DNA of 64,000 nucleotides, taken from assembly GCA_002733205.1 (NCBI GenBank), contig NVUW01000002.1, positions 248,001 to 312,000 on the forward strand, given 5' to 3'. Both the position numbers and the translations under genes were made by a program. The notes below the pieces were generated by a model. The model ran no database searches. It worked only from the letters and a program-made list of their open reading frames with translations, and was not told the DNA's origin. Below, one piece after another: positions 8,045-16,871 of this stretch; position 1 is the stretch's first letter; every line of letters begins with the position of its first letter. The stretch is from Thalassobium sp. GTDB lineage: Bacteria; Pseudomonadota; Gammaproteobacteria; Pseudomonadales; Oceanobacteraceae.

Positions 8045-8985
8045 TACTTCACTTCATGGCCGTAAACGGCGGACAGAATAGCACCGGCGCCCTGAGCTAA
8101 CAGGTCTTCAGCCGCCGCAATGCCCATGGCTTCGGCATCTGCGGCCAGCCCGCTCTGCGCCGTGCGCAGCATGGTTTTGCCATCCACACTGCCGACCAGA
8201 CCGCGCAGACTGAGCGCATTGCCATCCAGCTCGGCGTACGCCGCAATCGGCACCTGACAGCCACCCTGCAGGCGACGGTTAAGGGCACGCTCGGCCAGCA
8301 CACAGGCGGCGGTTTTATCATCGTGCAGAGGTTTTAACAGCTCGTGGATAGCGCTGTCATTGGCCCGCCATTCAATGCCCAGGGCACCCTGGCCACCGGC
8401 AGGCAAAGACTGTTCAGCAGGAATAAAGGAGGCGATACGATCGTGCATTTCCATACGCAGCAGGCCCGCGGCGGCGAGGATGATGGCATCGAACTCACCG
8501 GCATCAAGCTTGCCCAGACGGGTCTGCACGTTACCGCGCAGGCTTTTGATAATCAGATCCGGACGCTGCTGCTGAATCTGGCACTGACGGCGCAGGCTGG
8601 ACGTACCGACCACCGCCCCCTGAGGTAATTCATCGATGGTTTTGTAGTGGTTAGAAACAAACGCATCGTGCGGGTTTTCGCGCTCGCAAATAATGCCCAG
8701 CTCCAGTCCTTCGGGAAATTCCATCGGCACGTCTTTCATTGAGTGCACGGCGATATCGGCACGGCCGTCGAGCATCGCGACTTCGAGTTCTTTCACGAAC
8801 AGGCCCTTGCCGCCGATTTTGGCCAGCGGCACATCGAGGATTTTGTCGCCCTGAGTGGTAAAGGTCACCAGCTCGACCACCAGCCCCGGATGCAGCGCTT
8901 CCAGACGGGCCTTGATATGTTCGGCCTGCCACATGGCAAGCGGGCTTTTACGGGTAGCAATGCGGAGCGTGGTTACGGCAGACAT
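8044..8985 (-). CDS. hemC: Porphobilinogen deaminase (hydroxymethylbilane synthase)
   Basis: Polymerises four porphobilinogen molecules into hydroxymethylbilane using a covalent dipyrromethane cofactor. The 313-residue protein shows the N-terminal [18 protein letters not shown], the basic substrate-binding segments [12 protein letters not shown] and [13 protein letters not shown], and the cofactor-attachment cysteine in [13 protein letters not shown]. It heads hemC-hemD-hemX-hemY. Upstream, in the gap to algR, a TATGAT preceded by TG (extended -10 like) is visible on the minus strand, so the operon may have its own promoter. Confidence 0.97.
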   Translation of the reverse strand: MSAVTTLRIATRKSPLAMWQAEHIKARLEALHPGLVVELVTFTTQGDKILDVPLAKIGGKGLFVKELEVAMLDGRADIAVHSMKDVPMEFPEGLELGIICERENPHDAFVSNHYKTIDELPQGAVVGTSSLRRQCQIQQQRPDLIIKSLRGNVQTRLGKLDAGEFDAIILAAAGLLRMEMHDRIASFIPAEQSLPAGGQGALGIEWRANDSAIHELLKPLHDDKTAACVLAERALNRRLQGGCQVPIAAYAELDGNALSLRGLVGSVDGKTMLRTAQSGLAADAEAMGIAAAEDLLAQGAGAILSAVYGHEVK

Positions 8986-9043
8986 GACATTCCTTAACGC
9001 GGGTCAGGCCGGGCCTGACAATGAATTCAGAAAGTAATGCCGC

Positions 9044-9049
9044 ATCATA
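9044..9049 (-). promoter_or_regulatory. Possible extended -10 box of the hemC operon
   Basis: On the minus strand the sequence reads TGGTATGAT, matching the TGn-TATNAT extended -10 pattern. It lies about 60 bases before the hemC ATG. No good -35 hexamer is visible at 16-18 bases upstream, so this is only a candidate. Confidence 0.35.
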
Positions 9050-9106
9050 CCAGCGGGGGATGAATGGGGGTAATGATCTGGGTCGGGAGCGACACAAGAG
9101 CCTTGG

Positions 9107-9859
9107 TTACAGCTCCTTCATCACCCGCCGCACATCCGGCAGATGCCGGCGACTGACCGGAACGCCCTCCGCCAGGCCACGCAGATAAACGTTGTGACCA
9201 CCACCAGGCAGGGCTTCAAGGCGTTCGATGCGTTTAAGTGCGACCAGTGCGCTGCGGTGTACGCGCACAAACAGGCCGGGGAATTCGTCTTCAAGCTGAC
9301 GCAGAGAATCGTCAACCAGGGTTTCACCGCCCTCGTGGTGAACGTTGACGTACTTCTGATCGGCGTAGCAATAAAACACCTCTTCCAGCGGAATCAGCTG
9401 TAAACCATTGTGGGTGCGGGCACTGAGATGCGTACGGCAACCGGGCGCCGATTGCTGTTCTGCCGCTTGCTCTGGCTGCAGCTCAGGACGTTGTGCCAGC
9501 CATTCACCAGCGCGTTGCAGGGCGCGCGATAAATCTTCTTTGCGCACCGGCTTCAGCAGATAGTCGATGGCTTTCACGGCAAAGGCCTGCAGCGCGTGTT
9601 CGTCATAAGCGGTGCAGAACACCACCAGCGGAGGCTGCGGCAATTCCTGCATGGCGGCGGCGGTATCCAGACCGTTACGGCCGGGCATCTGAATATCGAG
9701 CAGCACCAGATCGGCCTGATGCAAGCGCAACCAGGACAACGCGGCATCACCATTGGCCGCTTCACCGGCGCAGATAAAGTCGTGATGCTCCAGCAACAAA
9801 CGCTTCATGCGCTCCCGCGCCAGAGGCTCATCGTCCACCAGCAGCACACGATAAGTCAT
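9107..9859 (-). CDS. algR: LytTR-family response regulator AlgR
   Basis: 250 residues. The N-terminal receiver domain has the acidic pair in LLVDDEP, the phospho-acceptor Asp in DLVLLDIQMPGRNG (about residue 56) and the Lys in DYLLKPVRKEDL. The C-terminal LytTR DNA-binding domain includes LEEVFYCYADQKYVNVHHE and FVRVHRSALVALKRIERLE. In Pseudomonas AlgR controls alginate, type IV pili and virulence genes, and the gene sits between algZ and hemC as it does here. Its ATG overlaps the algZ stop (ATGA). The target genes in this organism are not known. Confidence 0.93.
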   Translation of the reverse strand: MTYRVLLVDDEPLARERMKRLLLEHHDFICAGEAANGDAALSWLRLHQADLVLLDIQMPGRNGLDTAAAMQELPQPPLVVFCTAYDEHALQAFAVKAIDYLLKPVRKEDLSRALQRAGEWLAQRPELQPEQAAEQQSAPGCRTHLSARTHNGLQLIPLEEVFYCYADQKYVNVHHEGGETLVDDSLRQLEDEFPGLFVRVHRSALVALKRIERLEALPGGGHNVYLRGLAEGVPVSRRHLPDVRRVMKEL

Positions 9860-10968
9860 ACATTCTCCTCTGTGGTTGTTTCGCCAGCGCTGCCAGTGCC
9901 TGCGGACTGTGGCAGGCGCAGACGGGCAAGATACACCTCACCCTGATCGTCCACCTCCAGCCGCGCCTGTTCATCCAGTGCGGCCAGCCGCGCGCGGATA
10001 TTATTATGCGCCAGACGGTTACCCGCTTCACCACTGCCCTCGGGTTTGCTGTTGCGGATGGTCAGCCACCAGACGCTGCTTTCTTCCGTCTGGCCTTCCT
10101 GTGCCAGCTCAACCTCAATCCAGCCGCCGCTGATACTCGGCTGAATGCCATGGTAAACCGCGTTTTCCAGTAATGGCTGCAGCAGTAACTGCGGTACTTT
10201 CAGCGCCGCCGGTAAAGGCTGCGGCAACTTCCAGTTCACCTGCAGACGCTCATTGCCCAGCCGCACCTGCTCAATACCCAGATAACGGCGACCCAGTTCG
10301 ATTTCCTGTGCCAGCGGGATCTGTGCGTCATCGTTATTCAGTACCGCACGGAACAGCTGCGCCAGATCAAGCAGCAAATGTTCGGCCTTATCCGGGTCAA
10401 CGCTGATCAGTGAAGTGACGGTGTTGAGCGTATTAAAAAAGAAGTGCGGGCGGATATTGGCCTGCAACGCCGCCAGCCGCGATTTCAGCTCGGCCTGGGT
10501 TTTCAGCCGCCACTGGCTCTGCACATAAAAGTAACGCATAGCCATCGCGCCGAAAACGCCGGAAATCAACAGGTTGCGCAGCACCCAGGGCCAGTCGGTG
10601 TAGGTACGGTCCAGTGGCCACAGCCACTCGCCGACCAGACTGACCGCCAGCGTAACCAGCTCGATCACCAGCAAGGCGACCAGCGAGGCCGATATCGCCG
10701 ACAAACGCGCCAGCAACACCCGCAGCTGACACAGAATCGCCACCGACAACAGGCACACCCACTGCACAAAGAACGACACCACGGTAAAACGCTGCCATGA
10801 GAACTGCGGCAAACCACTTTCCACAAGCGTCAGCGCCAGCACCAATGCTTCGCTCAGCGCCAGCAGAATAATCACCGCACGCGAATTACACAGATCCGGC
10901 AGGAAAAAGGCCTCCAGCAGCGCCTGCTGTCCGCGCGGGGATGAGGATGGTGATTGGCTGGATGACAA
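9856..10968 (-). CDS. algZ: LytS/AlgZ (FimS)-type sensor histidine kinase
   Basis: An inner-membrane sensor kinase partner of AlgR. After a Ser-rich start comes [12 protein letters not shown], typical of AlgZ, then four hydrophobic segments. The His_kinase motif [20 protein letters not shown] follows, and then the ATP-binding N-box [16 protein letters not shown]. As in Pseudomonas AlgZ the catalytic domain is of the unorthodox LytS type with weak G-boxes. I place the start at the TTG 10968 (about 370 residues) with GGAAGC upstream. The frame stays open to 11079, but the extra residues are Arg/Cys-rich, unlike the family, and would overlap the argH promoter. The start is uncertain. Confidence 0.88.
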   Translation of the reverse strand: MSSSQSPSSSPRGQQALLEAFFLPDLCNSRAVIILLALSEALVLALTLVESGLPQFSWQRFTVVSFFVQWVCLLSVAILCQLRVLLARLSAISASLVALLVIELVTLAVSLVGEWLWPLDRTYTDWPWVLRNLLISGVFGAMAMRYFYVQSQWRLKTQAELKSRLAALQANIRPHFFFNTLNTVTSLISVDPDKAEHLLLDLAQLFRAVLNNDDAQIPLAQEIELGRRYLGIEQVRLGNERLQVNWKLPQPLPAALKVPQLLLQPLLENAVYHGIQPSISGGWIEVELAQEGQTEESSVWWLTIRNSKPEGSGEAGNRLAHNNIRARLAALDEQARLEVDDQGEVYLARLRLPQSAGTGSAGETTTEENV

Positions 10969-11083
10969 TTTGATGCTTCCTGAGCAGACGAATGCTGAGC
11001 CAAGTCTGTCGTCAGCGCAGCGGCAGAGCAAGCACCATAAGGCGAATGGCGGCAAAACAGGGACAGAGCGCCACCGCAATGGT

Positions 11084-11089
11084 TATAAT
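11084..11089 (+). promoter_or_regulatory. -10 box of the argH promoter
   Basis: A perfect TATAAT lies 40 bases before the argH ATG. At 18 bases upstream is GGGACA (11060-11065), a four-of-six match to TTGACA. This is the likely sigma-70 promoter for argH and perhaps for the cassette that follows, since no terminator separates them. Confidence 0.55.
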
Positions 11090-11128
11090 CCGCGCCATTT
11101 CCGATTCATGCACCAGTTTGAGGTAATC

Positions 11129-12526
11129 ATGTCTGATCAATCATCCACCAATGCATCCTGGGGCGGACGTTTCTCCGAGCCGACCGACGCTTTTGTTGCG
11201 CGCTACACCGCATCGGTGGATTTTGACCGCCGCATGTACCGTCAGGATATTCAGGGCTCGGTAGCCCACGCCAAAATGCTGTGCAAAGTCGGCGTACTGA
11301 CCGAGCAGGAACGCGATGACATCATCCGCGGCCTGGAAGAAGTACGCATTGAAATCGAGCGTGGCGACTTTGAGTGGTCGGTGGCGCTGGAAGACGTGCA
11401 CATGAACATCGAAGCGGCGCTGACCAAAAAAATCGGCATCACTGGCAAAAAACTGCACACCGGCCGCTCCCGTAACGATCAGGTAGCCACCGATATCCGC
11501 CTTTACCTGCGTGACGAAATCGACGCCATCAGCGCCGAACTGACCCGTCTGCAACAGGGCCTGGCGGAACTGGCCGAGAAAGAAGCCGACACCATTATGC
11601 CGGGCTTCACCCATTTGCAGACTGCACAGCCGGTGACTTTTGGTCATCACCTGCTGGCCTGGAACGCCATGCTGGAACGCGATTACGCCCGTCTGCAGGA
11701 CTGCCGTGCGCGTATGAACCAACTGCCATTGGGTGCCGCAGCGCTGGCCGGAACCACCTACCCGATTGACCGCTTCTACACGGCCGAACTGCTGGGCTTT
11801 GATGCACCGACCGAGAACAGCCTGGATTCCGTATCCGACCGCGACTTCGCCATCGAATTCTGCTCCGCCGCCGCCCTGATCATGATGCACATGTCGCGCT
11901 TCTCCGAAGAGCTGGTGCTGTGGGCCTCTGCCCAGTTCCGCTTTATCGACCTGCCAGACCGTTTCTGCACCGGCTCCAGCATCATGCCGCAGAAGAAAAA
12001 CCCGGACGTACCGGAACTGGTACGCGGTAAAACCGGTCGCGTTTACGGCCATCTGGTTGGTCTGCTGACGCTGATGAAATCGCAGCCGCTGGCCTACAAC
12101 AAAGACAATCAGGAAGACAAAGAGCCGCTGTTCGACACCGTTGACACCCTGCGCGACAGCCTGCGTGCCTTCGCCGATATGGCACCCAACCTGATTGCCC
12201 GCAAAGACGATATGCGCGAAGCCGCAATGCGTGGTTTCTCCACCGCCACCGACCTCGCCGATTATGTGGTGCGCAAAGGTATCCCGTTCCGTGATGCCCA
12301 CGAAATCGTCGGTAAAGCGGTTGGCTACGGTGTAAAAACCGGCAAAGACCTGAGCGAAATGACGCTGGAAGAACTGCAGCAGTTCTCCACTGAAATCACC
12401 GCTGATGTCTTTGATGTACTGACACTGGAAGGCTCGGTCGCGGCGCGTAACCATATTGGTGGCACCGCACCGGATCAGGTACGTGCCGCCGCAGCACGGG
12501 CGAAAACAGCGCTGGCGCAGCGTTAA
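11129..12526 (+). CDS. argH: Argininosuccinate lyase
   Basis: Cleaves argininosuccinate to arginine and fumarate, the last step of arginine synthesis. 465 residues, the usual size. N-terminal [52 protein letters not shown] (catalytic His) and the fumarase/aspartase superfamily signature [20 protein letters not shown] are all present. The ATG at 11129 is preceded by TTGAGGT; an upstream in-frame extension to 10970 would run through the promoter and antisense to algZ, so it is dismissed. The next gene starts 21 bases downstream, so the cupin cassette may be read from the same transcript. Confidence 0.98.
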   Translation: MSDQSSTNASWGGRFSEPTDAFVARYTASVDFDRRMYRQDIQGSVAHAKMLCKVGVLTEQERDDIIRGLEEVRIEIERGDFEWSVALEDVHMNIEAALTKKIGITGKKLHTGRSRNDQVATDIRLYLRDEIDAISAELTRLQQGLAELAEKEADTIMPGFTHLQTAQPVTFGHHLLAWNAMLERDYARLQDCRARMNQLPLGAAALAGTTYPIDRFYTAELLGFDAPTENSLDSVSDRDFAIEFCSAAALIMMHMSRFSEELVLWASAQFRFIDLPDRFCTGSSIMPQKKNPDVPELVRGKTGRVYGHLVGLLTLMKSQPLAYNKDNQEDKEPLFDTVDTLRDSLRAFADMAPNLIARKDDMREAAMRGFSTATDLADYVVRKGIPFRDAHEIVGKAVGYGVKTGKDLSEMTLEELQQFSTEITADVFDVLTLEGSVAARNHIGGTAPDQVRAAAARAKTALAQR

Positions 12527-12547
12527 TCCAGAATAACGGGGAGTTTT

Positions 12548-12877
12548 ATGGACAGCTTTAAACTGGAAGATATGGTACGCGGCTGGTTTGTCGGCGGCTT
12601 CGAACCAACACTCTACAAAACCACGGATGTTGAAGTCGCCGTACAGCATTTTAAGGCTGGTGATAAAGAAGCCAGCCATTGCCACAAAATCGCCACCGAA
12701 ATCACGGTTATCGTCTCCGGACGGGCACGGATGAAAGGTCAGGAATACGGAGCGGGCTCAATCATCCGTATTGCGCCCGGTGAGTACACTGATTTTGAAG
12801 CTCTGGAAGACACCATCACCACGGTAGTCAAACTGCCGGGGGCACTGAACGATAAATATCTGGAAGAGAATGCCTGA
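12548..12877 (+). CDS. Small cupin-fold protein, first gene of the surface-modification-like cassette
   Basis: 109 residues with a single cupin barrel. The motif around AGDKEASHCHKIATEITVIVSG gives the first His/Glu metal-binding set (H-x-H...E), followed by GAGSIIRIAPGEYTDFEAL. Such proteins can be isomerases, epimerases or simple small-molecule sensors; the reaction here is unknown. GGGGAG lies 5 bases before the ATG. Its TGA overlaps the ATG of the following nucleotidyltransferase (TGATG), so they are coupled. Position between argH and the sugar-nucleotide genes is not part of ordinary arginine metabolism. Confidence 0.75.
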   Translation: MDSFKLEDMVRGWFVGGFEPTLYKTTDVEVAVQHFKAGDKEASHCHKIATEITVIVSGRARMKGQEYGAGSIIRIAPGEYTDFEALEDTITTVVKLPGALNDKYLEENA

Positions 12878-13632
12878 TGCTGAATATTGTTATCCCAATG
12901 GCAGGGCGTGGCAGTCGTTTCGCCAAAGAAGGTTATGCCGATCCTAAACCCCTGATTCCCCTTTCAGGTAAACGCATGATTGAAGTTGTGATCAACAACC
13001 TCAAACCCTCTTGCGAGCACCGTTTTATTTTTATTTGCCAGAACCAGCATCTGGCCGACTACGATCTGCAGAACAAACTGTGCAGCTGGGCGCCGGGGGC
13101 AGTTGTTATTGGTATTGATGGCATCACCGAAGGTGCCGCCTGTACGGTTCTTGAAGCACGGGATTACATCAACAACGACGACCCGCTGATGATTGCCAAT
13201 TCTGACCAGTGGGTTGATGTGGATATTAACGATTATCTGAATTACATGGATGATCAGGCGCTTGATGGCCTGATAATGACGATGAAAGCCGACGATCCGA
13301 AATGGTCTTACGCCCGCGTCGAAGACAACGGCCGGGTTTCTGAAGTGGTCGAAAAAATTGTCGTCTCCGATGAAGCAACCGTTGGCATTTATAACTACCG
13401 CCATGGCAAAGACTTCGTCGCCAAGGCCGACAAAATGATTGCCAATAATGAGCGCTCTAATGGCGAGTTTTATGTCGCTCCGGTTTACACCTATATGTAC
13501 CGTGAAGAAAACGCCAATATTGGTGTGTACAACATTGGTCGCGAAGCTGATGGCATGTACGGCTTAGGTATTCCGAGTGATCTGGATCTGTTCAAATCAC
13601 TGCCGGTCTACCAGCAGGCAATTAACTTCTGA
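12877..13632 (+). CDS. Sugar-phosphate-type nucleotidyltransferase
   Basis: 251 residues with the GT-A/NTP_transferase fold. The nucleotide loop IPMAGRGSRFAKEGYADPKP has the GxGSRF signature and the Lys of the PK motif. The metal/NTP region is IANSDQWVDVDI, followed by WSYARVEDNGRVSEVVEK and NGEFYVAPVYTYM. The family makes NDP-sugars or other NDP-activated small molecules; the substrate here is not readable. It is joined to the cupin gene upstream by overlap and sits 15 bases before the GDPD-like gene. Together with 14911-15990 it gives the cassette two different nucleotidyltransferases. Confidence 0.8.
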   Translation: MLNIVIPMAGRGSRFAKEGYADPKPLIPLSGKRMIEVVINNLKPSCEHRFIFICQNQHLADYDLQNKLCSWAPGAVVIGIDGITEGAACTVLEARDYINNDDPLMIANSDQWVDVDINDYLNYMDDQALDGLIMTMKADDPKWSYARVEDNGRVSEVVEKIVVSDEATVGIYNYRHGKDFVAKADKMIANNERSNGEFYVAPVYTYMYREENANIGVYNIGREADGMYGLGIPSDLDLFKSLPVYQQAINF

Positions 13633-13647
13633 TCATAAGAGAATCGC

Positions 13648-14286
13648 ATGCAGATTATTTCTCACCGGGGCTACTGGCTCGACGCCACAGAAAAAAATAC
13701 CGTTGCAGCGTTCCACCGTTCTTTTTCCATGGGATACGGTACAGAAACAGATATCCGTGACTGCGCCGGGAAACTGATGATCAGCCACGATATGCCGAAC
13801 GGTACAGAACTGACGTTCGACGAACTGCTGGAAATATATCTGCGTTACGAACAGCGCCCGTGCCTGGCCTTAAACGTTAAGGCCGATGGTCTGCAGACTG
13901 CCGTGGCCGAGAGTCTGCAGCAGCATGGTATCGAAAACTATTTTATGTTCGACATGTCATTACCTGACACGCTGGGATATCTGCGCAACGGCCTGACCAC
14001 ATTTCTGCGTGCCAGTGAATACGAAACACCGGGCGTTCTGCTGGAGCAGGCCCAGGGAGTATGGCTCGATGGTTTTCAGCGACTGAACATTGATGCCGGT
14101 CAGTTACAGCAGTGGCTGTCTGCCGGTAAAAAGGTCTGCATCGTTTCTCCGGAATTACACCGCCGCGATGTTAACGACGAATGGTCAGAACTGCGTAACC
14201 TCCCCGGCGAGCTGCTGGAGAGCGATCATTTAATTCTGTGTACGGATATTCCGGAACAGGCAGAGAGGTACTTCCGTTTTGACTAA
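13648..14286 (+). CDS. Glycerophosphodiester phosphodiesterase-like (PI-PLC fold) protein
   Basis: 212 residues, shorter than housekeeping GlpQ/UgpQ. The GDPD signature is visible: HRG at residues 6-8, NTVAAF, a metal-binding pair in GYGTETDIRD and the second His in LMISHDMPNG. Later strands read LALNVKADG and GVWLDGF. It would hydrolyse a phosphodiester, for example glycerophosphodiesters, or in this setting a phosphodiester-linked precursor. It has no signal peptide, so it acts in the cytoplasm. Its last 8 bases overlap the start of the HAD gene. Confidence 0.75.
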   Translation: MQIISHRGYWLDATEKNTVAAFHRSFSMGYGTETDIRDCAGKLMISHDMPNGTELTFDELLEIYLRYEQRPCLALNVKADGLQTAVAESLQQHGIENYFMFDMSLPDTLGYLRNGLTTFLRASEYETPGVLLEQAQGVWLDGFQRLNIDAGQLQQWLSAGKKVCIVSPELHRRDVNDEWSELRNLPGELLESDHLILCTDIPEQAERYFRFD

Positions 14287-14914
14287 GGTTATTAAGGCCG
14301 TCATCTTCGATATGGACGGCGTACTGATTGATGCCAAAGACTGGCATTACGAAGCACTGAATAAAGCACTGCGTCTGTTCGGTTATGAAATTACCCGTCC
14401 CGAACATGAGATCACCTACGATGGCCTACCCACGCGCGACAAGCTGAATATTTTGTCACGGGAGAAAGGTCTGCCACGGTCATTACATGATTTTATTAAT
14501 GAGCTGAAACAGCAGTACACCATGGAAATGGTCAACAACCTTTGCCGGCCGATGTTCCACCATGAATATGCGCTGTCATCCCTGAGCAAACAAGGTTACA
14601 AGTTAGCCGTTGCCTCTAACTCCATCCGCAACTCCGTTGCCGTTATGATGGATCAGGCGCATCTGAAACCTTACCTTGAGTTTTTCATTTCCAACGAAGA
14701 TGTCTCCAAAGGAAAACCGGACCCGGAAATGTACAACCTGGCTATCTCCCGGCTGGGATTAAATCCGCAGCAGTGTCTGATTGTGGAAGATAACGAAAAC
14801 GGTCTGAAAGCCGCCTATGCAAGCCAGGCTCACGTAATGAAGGTGGATTCTGTTTTTGATGTCACCTACGACAACATCAGAAACCGGATCTCTGAAATCG
14901 AGGGCGCAGCATGA
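14279..14914 (+). CDS. HAD-superfamily phosphatase/phosphoglucomutase-like hydrolase
   Basis: 211 residues. The four HAD motifs are present: DMDGVLIDAKDWHYEALNKA (catalytic Asp pair), VASNSIRNSV (Ser/Thr), the Lys in SKGKPDPEMY and IVEDNENGLKAAYAS (acidic pair). It is of the beta-phosphoglucomutase/GPP-like class with a helical cap. The start is a TTG at 14279 with GAGAGG about 10 bases upstream, inside the end of the previous gene. Its TGA overlaps the ATG of the next gene by 4 bases. It presumably removes a phosphate from a cassette intermediate. Confidence 0.8.
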   Translation: MTKVIKAVIFDMDGVLIDAKDWHYEALNKALRLFGYEITRPEHEITYDGLPTRDKLNILSREKGLPRSLHDFINELKQQYTMEMVNNLCRPMFHHEYALSSLSKQGYKLAVASNSIRNSVAVMMDQAHLKPYLEFFISNEDVSKGKPDPEMYNLAISRLGLNPQQCLIVEDNENGLKAAYASQAHVMKVDSVFDVTYDNIRNRISEIEGAA

Positions 14915-15990
14915 ATATTATTATTCCAATGAGCGGCGCAGGTCTTTACGAAGCCTCTGCCGGCGGGATTTACCCGAAAATTCTGACCGAAGTGGCAGGC
15001 AAGACGCTGCTCGAACATGCTCTGACTCCTTTTGCCGGCCTTGGCAGTGATGCCCGTTTTATTTTCATGGTGCCGAAAATTGAACGCAAAGCGCTGTCGC
15101 TCGATGCCATCATCAAAATTGTTGTACCCGGCGAATACAACATCATCGACATCAACGGCGATACCGGTGGGGCACTCTGTACCTGCCTGCTTGCTCTGGA
15201 TACGATGAATGCCGATGACGAGCTGATCATTTCCTCGGCCGACCATCACCTGAGCGAAGATATCAGTGCCGCTCTGGCTTTCTACCGCGAAAACAAAGCT
15301 GACGCTGGCGTGCTGACTTTTGAATCCGTTCACCCTAAATGGTCTTACGCGCTTCTCAACGAACGCGCGGAAGTACGGCAGACCTCAGAGAAATTGCCAA
15401 TCAGCCGTCATGCCATGGCCGGCTTTTTCTACTTCCGCCATGCGCGGGATTTTATCGAAGCGGCCAAAAGCGTTATCCGCAAACAGAATCAGATTAATGG
15501 TCAGTATTTTGTATCGTCGACCATCAACGAAATGATTCTGGCGGGCCAGACCGTTCTGTCAAAACCTCTGGCGGGCGGCGTTTACTATAATTTTTACGAT
15601 TCCCATTCGATTAAAGTATTCGAACACGACATCACATTGTCGCGTCATGTTATCGAAGAGAAATCCCGCGCTTATGTCCATGCATTCCATGCGATGGATC
15701 TCGACTCCGTTATGAATTTCTTCGATGACGATGCCACTCTCATTGACCCGGGCGTCAATCTCAGTGGAAAAGCGGCCATCCGCGATTTTCTGACCGGGCT
15801 TTTTGCTTCAGTGAAGAAGATCAATTTCATTGAGAAAAACATTCTGGTCGATGGCGAAAAATCCGTGATCGAGTTTGAACTGCAGATCGACGATCAGCGC
15901 TATATCGGCACCGATGTTATTCAATGGCAAGCCGGTAAAATAAGCGCTCTGCGTGCTTACTTATATCAACAGGAAGACAAGAATGTCTGA
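14911..15990 (+). CDS. Nucleotidyltransferase-like domain fused to an NTF2/SnoaL-like domain
   Basis: 359 residues in two parts. Residues 1 to about 235 resemble the 12877-13632 nucleotidyltransferase (IIIPMSGAGLY at the N-terminus, YPKILTEVAGKTLLEHAL, WSYALLNERAEVRQTSEK, INGQYFVSSTINEM). The GxGSR loop, however, is changed to GAGLYE, losing the Arg that normally holds the NTP phosphates, while the PK Lys stays. The acidic site reads ISSADHHLSED. From about residue 245 a SnoaL/NTF2-like domain follows (AYVHAFHAMDLDSVMNFFDD, DFLTGLFASVKKINFIEKN, GTDVIQWQAGKISALRAY). This fusion is unusual. It may be a modified transferase or a sensor/binding version. Confidence 0.75.
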   Translation: MNIIIPMSGAGLYEASAGGIYPKILTEVAGKTLLEHALTPFAGLGSDARFIFMVPKIERKALSLDAIIKIVVPGEYNIIDINGDTGGALCTCLLALDTMNADDELIISSADHHLSEDISAALAFYRENKADAGVLTFESVHPKWSYALLNERAEVRQTSEKLPISRHAMAGFFYFRHARDFIEAAKSVIRKQNQINGQYFVSSTINEMILAGQTVLSKPLAGGVYYNFYDSHSIKVFEHDITLSRHVIEEKSRAYVHAFHAMDLDSVMNFFDDDATLIDPGVNLSGKAAIRDFLTGLFASVKKINFIEKNILVDGEKSVIEFELQIDDQRYIGTDVIQWQAGKISALRAYLYQQEDKNV

Positions 15991-16786
15991 TAAACCTAAA
16001 GTTGCTTTCTGCCTGCATGGACTGGCCGCAGGTAAGAACTTTAAACACGGTGGACTGGAAGTCACCTTTGAAGCCGAGAGTGATCTGTACAAGCAACACA
16101 TACTCGGCATCAATAATTGTGACGTCTTTATGCATAGCTGGAGTGTGGATGTTGCCGATCAGCTGAAAGAAATCTATCAGCCGCGCAAAGCGCTCTTCCA
16201 GAACAGTGAAGTCTTTTTTACGCCAACGCTTGGCGAGCGTTTTAAAGACTTCAAGAAAAAGTTACGCGGAAAGACCCGCGAGCTCTACCGCATCAATAAT
16301 ATCTACAGCCGCTGGGCAACCTTTAAACGGGCTGTCGATCTGGTCGGACAGTACGAAGAAGAAAACGGTGTCCGCTACGACTTTATCATGGTCAGTCGCT
16401 TTGATATGTCACTGTTTGCCGATATCGATTTTTCCCGGCTGGACCCGGAGAAGTTCTACGCAGGCCGCTGGGTTGGTTTCCGCGATACCTCAGGCAAGGT
16501 GATTCCCGAAGAAAAAACGTTCAGCCATCCGGATAAATTTTTCCGCTATGAACGTGGTTTTCCGACAACCAACGAAGGTCTTTCGGATTTCTGGTTTATT
16601 GCCAGCGCCGACAATATGAAACGCTTTGCTCAGATTTTTGATGAACTGGAGCAGCTGATTCCAAAAACTGCGACCAGCAATCATAAAATTGCTCTGGAAA
16701 AAGTCCGTCAGCTGGGACTGATTCCCAAACTGGAATTTATGCTGGAGTTCTCCAAGGATTATCAGCTGACCCGCTGGCTTAACTGA
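15983..16786 (+). CDS. Putative glycosyltransferase-like protein of the cassette
   Basis: 267 residues, not assigned with certainty. The start KPKVAFCLHGLAAGKN, the CDVFMHSWS and RWATFKRAVDLVGQYEEENG stretches, and YDFIMVSRFDMSLFADIDF (a possible DxD-like metal site preceded by R-F-D) resemble GT-A-like proteins found in capsule and lipooligosaccharide loci. GLSDFWFIASADNMKRFAQI follows. No membrane helix or signal peptide. ATG 15983 with AGGAAG upstream was preferred over an earlier in-frame start at 15953; it overlaps the preceding gene by 8 bases. A bidirectional terminator ends the unit. As the last gene it could be the step that attaches the activated group. Confidence 0.55.
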   Translation: MSDKPKVAFCLHGLAAGKNFKHGGLEVTFEAESDLYKQHILGINNCDVFMHSWSVDVADQLKEIYQPRKALFQNSEVFFTPTLGERFKDFKKKLRGKTRELYRINNIYSRWATFKRAVDLVGQYEEENGVRYDFIMVSRFDMSLFADIDFSRLDPEKFYAGRWVGFRDTSGKVIPEEKTFSHPDKFFRYERGFPTTNEGLSDFWFIASADNMKRFAQIFDELEQLIPKTATSNHKIALEKVRQLGLIPKLEFMLEFSKDYQLTRWLN

Positions 16787-16820
16787 GCCGAAGCCGCAAA
16801 GCGGTAACAAACGCCAGACA

Positions 16821-16850
16821 AAAAAAGAGCCTCAAACGAGGCTCTTTTTT
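16821..16850. terminator. Bidirectional terminator between the cassette and the lipoprotein cluster
   Basis: AGAGCCTC-AAAC-GAGGCTCT forms a perfect 8-bp stem with an A-run on the left and a T-run on the right, so it can end transcription from both sides. It lies between convergent genes. Confidence 0.93.
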
Positions 16851-16871
16851 ATACCGAAGCGATAACCGCGT

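Noticed and set aside
11141-12685. A 514-codon open frame on the minus strand
   Set aside because: It lies wholly antisense to argH, whose family motifs are unmistakable; the translation is His/Gln/Val-rich without domain signals, a typical shadow of GC-skewed codons.
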